A DNA stretch of 24,993 nucleotides from Desulfobulbaceae bacterium (GTDB lineage Bacteria > Desulfobacterota > Desulfobulbia > Desulfobulbales > Desulfobulbaceae): assembly GCA_003508005.1 (NCBI GenBank), contig DNUE01000062.1:1-24993 (forward strand), written 5' to 3'. Below, piece after piece: positions 5,911-14,027 of this stretch. The notes under the pieces are model-generated. The model had not been told where the DNA came from. It saw nothing but the letters and a program-made list of their open reading frames with translations, and did not search any database. The position numbers and the translations under genes are program-made. How positions within the stretch are numbered: the stretch's first letter is position 1; every line of letters starts with the position of its first letter.

Positions 5911-8769
5911 ATGATTCGGCATTTCTTTTCCATTCAGTGTGTCCGCTTTTACTTTGCAGTCATTCTGCTGACGCTGTTCTCGGCAACCGTAAGCCGGGCC
6001 GACGACTGGGTCTGGCAGAACCCCCTGCCGACCGGCGAAGACCTGCAGGATGTCTGGGGTTCTGATTCCAACAACGTCTACGCAGTGGGCACCGGCGGCG
6101 CGGTGCTCCATTATGACGGCAATTCCTGGGCCACCCTGGATACGGGGACGCTGACCCATTTCACCGGGGTCTGGGGCAGCAGCGGCTCGGAGGTGTTCGC
6201 GGTGGGTTCGGGCGGGGCGATCCTGCACTATGACGGCAGCACCTGGACGACCATGACCTCAGGGACCACGGCGTCTTTGTACTGTGTCTGGGGCAGCGGC
6301 GGTTCGGATGTCTTTGTCGGGGGATACCAAACGATCCTCCACTACAACGGCAGTTCCTGGTCTGCAATGTCCCTGCCTGTCGGCTTTTATAGCGCTGTCG
6401 GGATCTGGGGCACCAGCGGCTCGGACGTGTTCGCGGTGGGTTCAGGCGGCGCCATCGTCCACTATGACGGGGCGAACTGGTCAATGATGACCTCCGGGAC
6501 TACGAGTATCCTCCAAGATGTCTGGGGCAGCAGCGGAACCGACGTTTTCGTGGTGGGAACCGGCGGGGTGGTGCTCCACTACAACGGCAGTTCCTGGTCG
6601 CCCATGGCCTCCGGAACAACGCAGACCCTTACGGGGGTCTGGGGCAGCAGCGGTTCGGATGTCTACGCGGTGGGGAGCAACGGCGTCGCCCTCCATTACG
6701 ACGGCAGTTCCTGGTCCGCGATCGACCCGGGTTCGCCCTACTCCATGGTCGAGGTCTGGGGCAGCAGCGGCTCGGATGTATTCATCGTCGGGTATTACGG
6801 CAAAATAAGCCATTATGACGGCACGTCCTGGACTGCCATGTCCTCGGGGTCCCTTCAGGATATCCAGGATCTGTGGATCATAAGCGAAACCGATGCATTT
6901 GCCGTCGGTTATTACGGCACCATTCTGCGTTTTGACGGCAGCACCTGGACGGAACAGGAATCAAACACGACCGGTCATCTCATGGGCGTCTGGGGCAGCA
7001 GCGGGAACGAAGTCTTTGTCGTGGGCGTGGATGGCCTCATCCTCCATTATAACGGCAGTTCCTGGTCCGCGATGGACTCCGGAACGACAGCAGCGTTATT
7101 TGACGTTTGGGGCACGGACGGAACGAATGTCTACGCGGTGGGCTCCAGCGGCACCATCCTCCATTACGACGGCAGCTCCTGGTCCGCGATGACCTCGGTC
7201 ACCTCGCAACAGCTCATAGGGATCTGGGGCAACAACAACAACGACATCTTTGCGGTCGGCAATTCCGGAACCACTTCCGGAACCATTGTTCATTACAACG
7301 GCAGCGCCTGGTCCCTGATGTCCGGCACCTCGACAGGCCTGCTCGGTGTCTGGGGCAGTTCGCGGCACGACGTCTTTGTTGTTGGCTATTCCGGCACCAT
7401 CCGCCATTACGACGGCAGCACCTGGTCCGCGATGACTTCCGGAACAACCCAGCACCTGGAGGATGTGTGGGGCTGGACCGGGTCCCATGTGTTCGCGGTC
7501 GGCTGGAACCGGACCGTCCGCCTGTATGACGGCGATTCCTGGTCCGGGGTGGCCACCAGCGGGGCGCTTGTGTTCAACGCTGTCCATGGACTGGAGGATC
7601 ATGTTGTCGCGGCAGGAAGGTCCGGCACCATCCGCCGCTTCACCGATCCCTATGTGCCGCCATCGGTCACCTGCTACCAGGACGGGGACGGGGACGGCTA
7701 CGGCTCAGGCACCGGCATTGAGGAAACGGACGGAGTATGCGACAGCGCGGATAATCATTCCTATTTCAACACCGATTGCAACGACGGGGATGCAACAGTG
7801 TATCCTGATGCGGTGGAAGGCGCTGGCGACGGAATCGACCAGGACTGCGACGGCGGGGAGCTGTGCTACGCGGACCAGGATGACGACGGCTACCGGCCGG
7901 ACGGCACCAGCACGGTTTCCTCCTTAGACGAGGACTGCACTGATCCCACCGAGGCAACATCCGGTGATTCGATCGGGGACTGCGATGACACTGATGCCGG
8001 GGTTCATCCCGGCGCCGTGGAGGTGGTCGACGACGGCGTGGACCAGGACTGCGACGGTGGGGAGCTGTGCTATGCGGACCATGATGACGACGGCTACCGG
8101 CCGGACGGCACCAGCACGGTTTCCTCCTCGGACATGGACTGCACAGATCCCACTGAGGCAACATCCAGTGATTCGATCGGGGACTGCAATGACGCTGATG
8201 CAAGTATTCATCCTGATGCGGTGGAAGGTGTCGGGGACGGAATCGACCAGGACTGCGACGGCGGGGAGGTGTGCTATGCGGACTTGGACGACGACGGCTA
8301 CCGGCCGGACGGCACTAGCACGGTTTCCTCATCGGATCCGGACTGCACCGATTCGACCGAGGCGGTCTCTTCTGATCCGACCGGAGACTGTAATGATGCG
8401 AATGCCGGGGTCCATCCGGGCGCCGCGGAGATCGTGGCCGACGGGGTTGACCAGGACTGCAGCGGCGGGGAACTGTGCTATCGGGACGAGGACCAGGACA
8501 CCTACGGGACCACCGCCACCGTCGCCGATAACGGGAATTTCGTCTGCACCGACGCAGGCGAATCCGCCGTGAGCACCGACTGCGACGACGAAGACCCGGA
8601 TATTCATCCGGACGCCCGGGAAACCTGCGACGCAAAGGACAACAACTGCAACGGCTATATCGATGAATACGGCGCATGCAGTGACGGGTTCTGGCTGCTC
8701 ATGCTGCCGACGATTATCATCAACGCCGATCAGCAGAATCCGCTCAATGCAAAGCCACTTGCAGAATGA
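5911..8769 (+). CDS. Exported repeat protein: 14 propeller-like repeats plus five MopE-like metal-binding repeats
   Basis: A 952-residue protein of unknown function. Residues 1-30 look like a signal peptide (hydrophobic core FAVILLTLFSA, likely cleavage after SRA). From about residue 48 to 585 there are 14 imperfect ~40-residue units with the pattern VWGSSGSDVFAVGSGG, then LHYDGSSW, then TSGTT; the last unit is degenerate. Such units suggest beta-propeller blades, and 14 would fit two seven-bladed domains (inference). Residues about 588-923 form five repeats with YxDxDxDGY, DCNDxDAxVHPGAxE and DGIDQDCDG, matching the MopE-type putative metal-binding motif. The C-terminus is short and hydrophobic (FWLLMLPTIII) with a polar end. 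The ATG follows a G-rich stretch (GGGGGG, 6 nt upstream). It appears monocistronic. Likely surface or periplasmic; ligand unknown. Confidence 0.88.
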   Translation: MIRHFFSIQCVRFYFAVILLTLFSATVSRADDWVWQNPLPTGEDLQDVWGSDSNNVYAVGTGGAVLHYDGNSWATLDTGTLTHFTGVWGSSGSEVFAVGSGGAILHYDGSTWTTMTSGTTASLYCVWGSGGSDVFVGGYQTILHYNGSSWSAMSLPVGFYSAVGIWGTSGSDVFAVGSGGAIVHYDGANWSMMTSGTTSILQDVWGSSGTDVFVVGTGGVVLHYNGSSWSPMASGTTQTLTGVWGSSGSDVYAVGSNGVALHYDGSSWSAIDPGSPYSMVEVWGSSGSDVFIVGYYGKISHYDGTSWTAMSSGSLQDIQDLWIISETDAFAVGYYGTILRFDGSTWTEQESNTTGHLMGVWGSSGNEVFVVGVDGLILHYNGSSWSAMDSGTTAALFDVWGTDGTNVYAVGSSGTILHYDGSSWSAMTSVTSQQLIGIWGNNNNDIFAVGNSGTTSGTIVHYNGSAWSLMSGTSTGLLGVWGSSRHDVFVVGYSGTIRHYDGSTWSAMTSGTTQHLEDVWGWTGSHVFAVGWNRTVRLYDGDSWSGVATSGALVFNAVHGLEDHVVAAGRSGTIRRFTDPYVPPSVTCYQDGDGDGYGSGTGIEETDGVCDSADNHSYFNTDCNDGDATVYPDAVEGAGDGIDQDCDGGELCYADQDDDGYRPDGTSTVSSLDEDCTDPTEATSGDSIGDCDDTDAGVHPGAVEVVDDGVDQDCDGGELCYADHDDDGYRPDGTSTVSSSDMDCTDPTEATSSDSIGDCNDADASIHPDAVEGVGDGIDQDCDGGEVCYADLDDDGYRPDGTSTVSSSDPDCTDSTEAVSSDPTGDCNDANAGVHPGAAEIVADGVDQDCSGGELCYRDEDQDTYGTTATVADNGNFVCTDAGESAVSTDCDDEDPDIHPDARETCDAKDNNCNGYIDEYGACSDGFWLLMLPTIIINADQQNPLNAKPLAE
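7675..8679 (+). repeat. Tandem MopE-like coding repeats, including three exact-length 204-bp units
   Basis: Five tandem units inside the gene starting at 5911: 7675-7866 (192 bp), 7867-8070, 8071-8274 and 8275-8478 (204 bp each) and 8479-8679 (201 bp). The three middle units are very similar at DNA level, including a shared run coding for DDDGYRPDGTSTVSS. Recent duplication or ongoing homogenisation is the likely cause. Confidence 0.85.
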
Positions 8770-8795
8770 ACATCCTGCAGGGATATTCACAATTT
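8767..8795. repeat. REP-like palindromic element, copy 1
   Basis: TGAACATCC (8767-8775), loop TGCAG, then GGATATTCA (8781-8789) form an 8-of-9 paired stem, followed by CAATT. The stop codon of the upstream gene lies in the left arm. A second copy with the same orientation and trailing CAATT lies at 10233-10260, so the two bracket the gene at 8870-10210. Confidence 0.7.
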
Positions 8796-8869
8796 GCTCT
8801 TTGACAATCCAGCCGATCAGGCGAAGGAGTTGAGGCAGCCATGAACCTGCAGGGGGAAGGATAGTCAGG

Positions 8870-10210
8870 ATGGAAACAAAGAGTTACAGAATTGTCTTGC
8901 TGGGGATCAACCCCGACAAAGATCCTGTCCTGGCAAGAGATCAAATGGTGCGTACATTCGGTTTATCTCCGGAGAAGATTGACCTCCTGCTCTCGACACT
9001 CCCGGCAACCATCAAATCCCACGCGGACGTTCAGACAGCAGAACGATATCAAAGCGCCATTCTCAGGGCTGGATGCCTCTGCCGTATTGAGGCCGAAAAT
9101 GATGCAAGCCCGGCTGAGGCGACCTTCCGTAAGTCCTCAGCGCCTCTCAGGAAATGCCCCAATTGCGGGTACAGTGCAACCACTGGCGATGATCCCTTGC
9201 TGGTCGCCCACAATGGCCAGGGAGAATGCCCCTCCTGCGGCATCATCGTCGCAAAAATAAGCAGAATCGGAGATTCGGCGAAAGCGGACATGTCCGCCTC
9301 CCGGAATGTGACCGAACAATCACCGACTGTGCCGAAGGGAGGGCTGTCAACGCTTTTTTTCAGGCCATGGTTTTTCCTGGTGCTTGCTGCAATAATGGCA
9401 ATCCTTGCGGCAACCTTTGTTTTCAGGGAATCACCTCGGCACAGGAATCCGGAGCAAGTCTCTCAGCCTACGGCGAAAAGCCAAGACCCCGGCGCTGCCG
9501 GCGACACAGGACTCCCGGCAAGCCGTCCCGCCCACCGTATACTCCCTGGCGAATCGAAATCCGTTGTCCTGACAACCTACCTTAATTTCCTGCACAGGAA
9601 TACCTTTCTCCCCCTCAACTTCATCCCCCGTCCTCAACTCGAAAACCAATGGGAACAGGAAGGGGTGCGCATGGAAATCCGGAATCAACAGATTTCACCG
9701 GTGTCTGTTTCATTATGGGAGCAGCGGAGAGGCAATGATGAAGTATGGATGCCGGTTGGTTACGGCAAATTTTCTTCCCAAGGGGGAGCGTCCGGAATGG
9801 CGGAAGAGATAAGGAATCTGCTCATCTCCCCTTCCGCAGCGGCCCTGGCCAAAAATCCGGACGTTACCTCCGTGCGTATTGACCCGGCAGACCCAAATTT
9901 TCAAAAAAGCGAATACACCCTCTACAAACTTGTTTATGAGCTTGTCATCAACGTGCCCGCTGGGGAGGAGTTCGCCGCCCGCGAATTGACATTCACCACC
10001 GAGGAAGGAAAAACGGTTCGCCAGGCTGCGAGACAAAAAAGCTTCTGCATTCGCACAGTGGTGGATTCGAGCCTGGATATCACTTTTCTCTCTTCTCCCA
10101 AGGTGAATTGCATCATACTCGAGCATGCATCCGGCAGGGATGGCTTGAATCTGGCGCCCCTGGATAAATTCCCTGAAATGCCAGGGTACTGTGAACTTGA
10201 AATATTGTGA
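8870..10210 (+). CDS. Zinc-ribbon, single-pass membrane protein of unknown function
   Basis: 446 residues; not recognised as a named protein. Residues 1-75 form a small domain (YRIVLLGINPDKDP, then AERYQSAILRAGCLCRIE) that resembles the short N-terminal domain found before zinc ribbons and membrane segments in other proteobacterial proteins. Residues about 95-125 carry two CxxC pairs (CPNCGY and CPSCGI) separated by ~20 residues, a zinc ribbon. A membrane helix follows (PWFFLVLAAIMAILAATFVF, about 165-185). The rest, about 190-446, is a soluble domain that would lie outside the cytoplasm, predicted to be beta-rich and without a motif I recognise. AAGGA lies about 8 nt before the ATG. A tiny frame MNLQGEG (8841-8864) with its own AAGGAG precedes it and could couple translation. 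Palindromic repeats flank the gene. Confidence 0.75.
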   Translation: METKSYRIVLLGINPDKDPVLARDQMVRTFGLSPEKIDLLLSTLPATIKSHADVQTAERYQSAILRAGCLCRIEAENDASPAEATFRKSSAPLRKCPNCGYSATTGDDPLLVAHNGQGECPSCGIIVAKISRIGDSAKADMSASRNVTEQSPTVPKGGLSTLFFRPWFFLVLAAIMAILAATFVFRESPRHRNPEQVSQPTAKSQDPGAAGDTGLPASRPAHRILPGESKSVVLTTYLNFLHRNTFLPLNFIPRPQLENQWEQEGVRMEIRNQQISPVSVSLWEQRRGNDEVWMPVGYGKFSSQGGASGMAEEIRNLLISPSAAALAKNPDVTSVRIDPADPNFQKSEYTLYKLVYELVINVPAGEEFAARELTFTTEEGKTVRQAARQKSFCIRTVVDSSLDITFLSSPKVNCIILEHASGRDGLNLAPLDKFPEMPGYCELEIL

Positions 10211-10232
10211 GACAATTGCGCCTTTTTTACAA

Positions 10233-10260
10233 TGAACAGCCTGCAAGGATGTTCACAATT
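10233..10260. repeat. REP-like palindromic element, copy 2
   Basis: TGAACAGCC (10233-10241), loop TGCAA, then GGATGTTCA (10247-10255), with 8 of 9 pairs, followed by CAATT. Together with copy 1 at 8767 the consensus is TGAACATCCTGCA plus GGATGTTCA. No T-run follows on either strand, which argues against a terminator. Confidence 0.7.
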
Positions 10261-10307
10261 GACAGGGCCGTCTCCTACGGGATATCACCGGAAGTGGCGA
10301 TGCTGAT

Positions 10308-12080
10308 TCACGGCTCCTGGTACTTCGGGCAGGGACGTTTGGGATCGTAGTCGCGGTAGGCCGGGTCGCGGATGTCCTTGTGGCACTGAAGGCAGAGGCC
10401 GATCCGCAGGATGCGCTTGAGCTCCTCGCCGTTGAAGGGGCGCACTTCGGGGCGCGAGCCGTGCTGCAGGGCCTCGCCGTCCATGGTGACATAGGTGTCC
10501 AGGCCCACGGTCCTGCCCTCCACCGTGTCGATGCCCTGGTCCACCGGGGCGAAGCGCCACTGCCCGTCCTCCTTGCTGACCGTCCCCTCGCCGAGGCCCA
10601 CCGTCTTGGGCGAGGCGTGGCATTCCTCGCAGGTCCGGCCCTTGGTCTGGGTGGTGTGCGGATTGATCGAGGCCATGGTGAAGCGGTTGAAGCCGCCGCT
10701 GACCTTGCCCTCCTTGTCCACCAGGGTGACCACGTCCTGGCAGCCGGGGGTGACGATCACTATCTCCTCGCCCCAGACCGCGAGCATGGGTTTCTCGTAG
10801 CGGATGTAGGAGCGGCCCTCTTCCCACCAGCCCTCGGTTTCCTCCAGGGTCAGCTTGTCGAGATGCGTTTCCCGCGCATCCCTTTTCACATGGCAGCCGT
10901 AGCACTGGGGCACCCAGGTGGAATGGCAGGACTCGCAGGTCATGCGCTTGTGGCCGGGATAGGCACAGGCATCGGGCTTGGGCAGGTTGAGCGGACGCTC
11001 CTTGCCGTCGTTCTTGCCGACCAGGATATACCGATCATCCTTTTTGATGATATTGTTGACCGGCTTGTTTTTCCGGGTGGTGCCCGGCTGTGGGGAATGG
11101 CACATCTCGCAGCTGATCTCCAGCTGTTCCTCGTAATGGGCGTAGCTGGTGCCGTCGCCCATGATCTCGTCCCGGGTATGGCAGTCGATGCAGCTCATCC
11201 CCTTCTGGTGATGGACATCTTCGGCCACCTCCAGGTAAAAGCGGTCGCCGGGCAGCTGCTTGGAGGAGAGGCCGCCCTGTTCGTAAGGGGTCCCGTAGCC
11301 TTCGGCCTCGAAGACTCCGACATAGGACAGGCCGATCCTGCCGCTGCGGTTGTGGCAGCGAATGCAGTTGTCCTCGTGGATTTTCTTGATGATCTGCGGG
11401 TGCGGCTTCTTCTTGTCTTTGTCGGGGACATAATCCGTTGTGGCGAAGGACAGGGTGGTGCTCAGCGAGGCGCCGTCGGGCAGGGCAAAGTGGCAGGCGG
11501 AGCAGCCGCCGCCTTTTTCCTGGAAGAAGACGGGCGCGTCGGCCGGCTCGTATTTCTTTTTCCACAGATGGCAGGTGGCGCACAGCTTGCGGAAGTAGTC
11601 CAGGGCCAGGGAGGTCTCGCCGCTTGCCAGGAGCTGCTCCACGGAATAATCGCCGTTCTGGCTGTCCGCCTCCCCCCAGTAGTAGAGGAGGGTGGCGAGG
11701 ATGCCCCGGTTGGTGGCCATCAGCGAGTTTTTGACCTTGTGCGGGTCCGCCGGGTGGCAGCCTTCGATGCCGCAGGTCCGCTCCACCACCCGCAGGTCGC
11801 CGGGGTTGAGAACCATGCCCCGGTGGGCCTTCTCCTTGTCCACGGTCATCACGTTGCCCAGGTGGCAGGGCGAGCAGCCGATGAGCTTGCCGTCGTGGGC
11901 GGTGTCCAGCTTTTCCTCGGTATGGCAGGAGATGCACATCTCCAGATAGCCGGCGGTGGTCACCGCCAGTTCCTCCGGCCGCTTGGTGGCAGTCTCGCGA
12001 ACCGCCAGGTAGCCGATCAGGCCGATCAGGAAGGGCAGGAAGATGAGGGCGGAAATGAGTTTTGCCGGGGGCTTTGCCAC
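10308..12080 (-). CDS. Membrane-anchored dodecaheme c-type cytochrome
   Basis: 590 residues with an N-terminal membrane helix (about 8-27) and a periplasmic body carrying 11 CXXCH heme motifs (CISCH at 49, CSPCH at 69, then CATCH, CSACH, CIRCH, CIDCH, CEMCH, CESCH, CYGCH, CEECH and CLQCH) plus one CX4CH variant (CGIEGCH at 103). That gives up to 12 covalent hemes. Multiheme proteins of this type carry electrons in the periplasm of metal-, sulfur- or nitrogen-reducing bacteria; the partner is not evident. The start is GTG at 12080, with AGGAG 6 nt upstream inside the last codons of nadE and a 2-nt gap to its stop, so the two are co-transcribed and probably coupled. No enzyme-specific motif beyond heme sites was recognised. 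Confidence 0.9.
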   Translation of the reverse strand: MAKPPAKLISALIFLPFLIGLIGYLAVRETATKRPEELAVTTAGYLEMCISCHTEEKLDTAHDGKLIGCSPCHLGNVMTVDKEKAHRGMVLNPGDLRVVERTCGIEGCHPADPHKVKNSLMATNRGILATLLYYWGEADSQNGDYSVEQLLASGETSLALDYFRKLCATCHLWKKKYEPADAPVFFQEKGGGCSACHFALPDGASLSTTLSFATTDYVPDKDKKKPHPQIIKKIHEDNCIRCHNRSGRIGLSYVGVFEAEGYGTPYEQGGLSSKQLPGDRFYLEVAEDVHHQKGMSCIDCHTRDEIMGDGTSYAHYEEQLEISCEMCHSPQPGTTRKNKPVNNIIKKDDRYILVGKNDGKERPLNLPKPDACAYPGHKRMTCESCHSTWVPQCYGCHVKRDARETHLDKLTLEETEGWWEEGRSYIRYEKPMLAVWGEEIVIVTPGCQDVVTLVDKEGKVSGGFNRFTMASINPHTTQTKGRTCEECHASPKTVGLGEGTVSKEDGQWRFAPVDQGIDTVEGRTVGLDTYVTMDGEALQHGSRPEVRPFNGEELKRILRIGLCLQCHKDIRDPAYRDYDPKRPCPKYQEP

Positions 12081-12082
12081 GG

Positions 12083-13705
12083 TCAGCTCCTGAATTTCTG
12101 GACAAGGGGATAGCGCCGGCCGTGGCCGAAGGCCTTGCTGGTCACCTTGAGGCCCAGGGCGGCCTGGCGGCGCTTGTACTCGTTTGTGGCGATCCGCCGG
12201 ACCAGGTCCGCCACCACCGCCCGGTCAAAGCCCCGGGCCGCGATCTCGTCCACGCTCAGGCGTTCCTCCAGGTAGGCCTGCAGGATCGGGTCCAGGGTCT
12301 CGTAGGGCGGCAGGTCGTCCTGGTCGCACTGGCCGGGCTTCAGTTCCGCCGTGGGCGGGCGGCTGATGCTCCGGGCCGGGATGATGGCCCTCTCCCGGTT
12401 GATCTCCAGGGCCAGACCGTACACCATCTGCTTGGGAACGTCGGCCAGCACCGAAAGCCCGCCGCTCATGTCGCCGTACAGGGTGCAGTAGCCGACGGCC
12501 AGCTCGGACTTGTTGCCGGTGGAGAGCAGCAGGCGGCCGAACTTGTTGGACAGGGCCATGAGGATGTTGCCCCGGATCCGGGCCTGGATGTTCTGTTCGG
12601 TGACGTCCTCGGCAAGGCCGGCGAAGAGGGGGGCCAGGGTTTCCCGGTAGGCGTGCATGGCCGGGGTAATCGGCACGACCTTGAAGGGGCAGCCGAGATT
12701 TGCGGCCAGGAGCCGGGCATCCTCGATGCTCGCCGCGGAGGTGAACGGCGAGGGCAGGGCAACGGCCAGCACGTTTTCCGGTCCCAGGGCGCGACAGGCA
12801 ATGGCCGCGGTTACCGCCGAGTCGATGCCGCCGGAGACGCCGAGGACCGCTGTGCTGAACCCCGACTTGTGCAGGTAGTCGCGCACCCCCAGGGTCAGGG
12901 CGGCCAGCACCGTGGCGGTGGCATCTACCGGTACTGACTGTTCCTCCTCCGTCCCCCAGGTCCCGCTTTCCACCACCAGCAGGTGCTCGGCAAAGCCCGG
13001 GGCGCAACCGCCTACCTCTCCTTCCGGGGTCAGAACCAGGGAATGGCCGTCAAAGATGAGGGAATCCTGGCCGCCGACCTGGTTGGCGTAGAGCAGCGGC
13101 AGCCGGTGCCGCCGGCACAGGGCGCTGAATACGGCCTGGCGCTCGCCCAGCTTGCCGTGATAATAGGGCGAGGCAGAGATATTGATGAGGCAGTCCGGCT
13201 TGTCCGCCTGCATGGCGGCGACCGGGTCCACACCGTAGCGTTCCTCCTCGAACCAGATATCCTCGCAGACGGTAAGGCCCAGGCGCAGTCCGGCAAAGGG
13301 GGCGACCACCGAGCGGTCGCCGGGTTCGAAATACCTGGTCTCGTCAAAGACGTCGTAGGTGGGGAGCAGCCGTTTACGCGATCGGGCTATCTCCCGGCCG
13401 TTGTCGGCCAGCAGGGCGGTATTGTACAGGGGCTTGCCGCTGCCGGTGCGCCTCTCGATCACCCCGAGGACCACCCCGATGTCCCCGGTCCCGGGGAGCA
13501 GGTGGTTCAAGGCCCGGTCGTGGGCGGCGATGAAGTCGGCGCGCTCCAGCAGGTCCTGGGGCGGATAGCCGCACAGGCTCAGTTCGGGAAAGATCGCCAG
13601 CCGGCAGCCCCGCTCCCTGGCCTCCCGGGTCCGGGCAAGGATCCTGGCGCTGTTGCCGGCGAAGTCGCCGATGATCGGATTGGTCTGGACAAGCGCAATC
13701 TTCAT
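12083..13705 (-). CDS. nadE: Glutamine-dependent NAD+ synthetase
   Basis: Makes NAD+ from nicotinate adenine dinucleotide, ATP and glutamine. The 540-residue protein has the two-domain layout. The nitrilase-type glutaminase domain (about 1-265) shows the Glu-Lys-Cys triad: FPELSLCGYP (Glu41), a lysine in RKRLLPTYDVFDE (about 113), and the cysteine in LTVCEDIWFEE (about 148). The synthetase domain (about 270-540) has the PP-loop GVSGGIDSAV and the conserved STGNKSELAVGYCTLYGDMSGG. Length is standard for the two-domain enzyme. The ATG at 13705 gives the expected MKIALVQTNPIIGD start. It is followed after 2 nt by the multiheme cytochrome, an unusual operon partner. Confidence 0.96.
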   Translation of the reverse strand: MKIALVQTNPIIGDFAGNSARILARTREARERGCRLAIFPELSLCGYPPQDLLERADFIAAHDRALNHLLPGTGDIGVVLGVIERRTGSGKPLYNTALLADNGREIARSRKRLLPTYDVFDETRYFEPGDRSVVAPFAGLRLGLTVCEDIWFEEERYGVDPVAAMQADKPDCLINISASPYYHGKLGERQAVFSALCRRHRLPLLYANQVGGQDSLIFDGHSLVLTPEGEVGGCAPGFAEHLLVVESGTWGTEEEQSVPVDATATVLAALTLGVRDYLHKSGFSTAVLGVSGGIDSAVTAAIACRALGPENVLAVALPSPFTSAASIEDARLLAANLGCPFKVVPITPAMHAYRETLAPLFAGLAEDVTEQNIQARIRGNILMALSNKFGRLLLSTGNKSELAVGYCTLYGDMSGGLSVLADVPKQMVYGLALEINRERAIIPARSISRPPTAELKPGQCDQDDLPPYETLDPILQAYLEERLSVDEIAARGFDRAVVADLVRRIATNEYKRRQAALGLKVTSKAFGHGRRYPLVQKFRS

Positions 13706-14027
13706 GGAATCCCGGTCCGTTCCAGGGAATTAGGATGGCTGTTGAATACTTCAGGACATGTAGCTAAGAATGAATCCAGGGAAAATGCAAGAAAAAGTGC
13801 GTTCGAGCAATGACCACGAAAAAGGATATTTGGCCGGGGCCCAAATCGGTCAATGACAGGTGGGGGTAATGAACAAAGGTCGATCGTCAGGAGTGGACAG
13901 CGAACGTATCACGGGATATTCTATGTATGCGTAGCGGTCAGGCCAGAATCAAGCTGGCGGGAATGGTCTGGGGGGAGCGGCAAAAAATTCGCCCTTTTCC
14001 CATCTCGAACCAAAGGAGCAGCCGGGA
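13706..14027. other. Intergenic region between divergent nadE and hydrolase genes
   Basis: About 320 nt that should contain promoters for both flanking genes. I see no convincing -35/-10 pair, tRNA, hairpin terminator or coding frame with family resemblance. The only clear signal is AAGGAG just upstream of the hydrolase GTG. Confidence 0.5.

Noticed and set aside
7675..8679. The regular repeats as a CRISPR array
   Set aside because: Units are 192-204 bp, in frame and coding, with no short-repeat/spacer pattern.
10380..12113. A 577-codon plus-strand frame opposite the multiheme cytochrome
   Set aside because: The minus strand carries 12 heme motifs; the antisense frame is repetitive Ala/Val/Gly/Leu shadow sequence.
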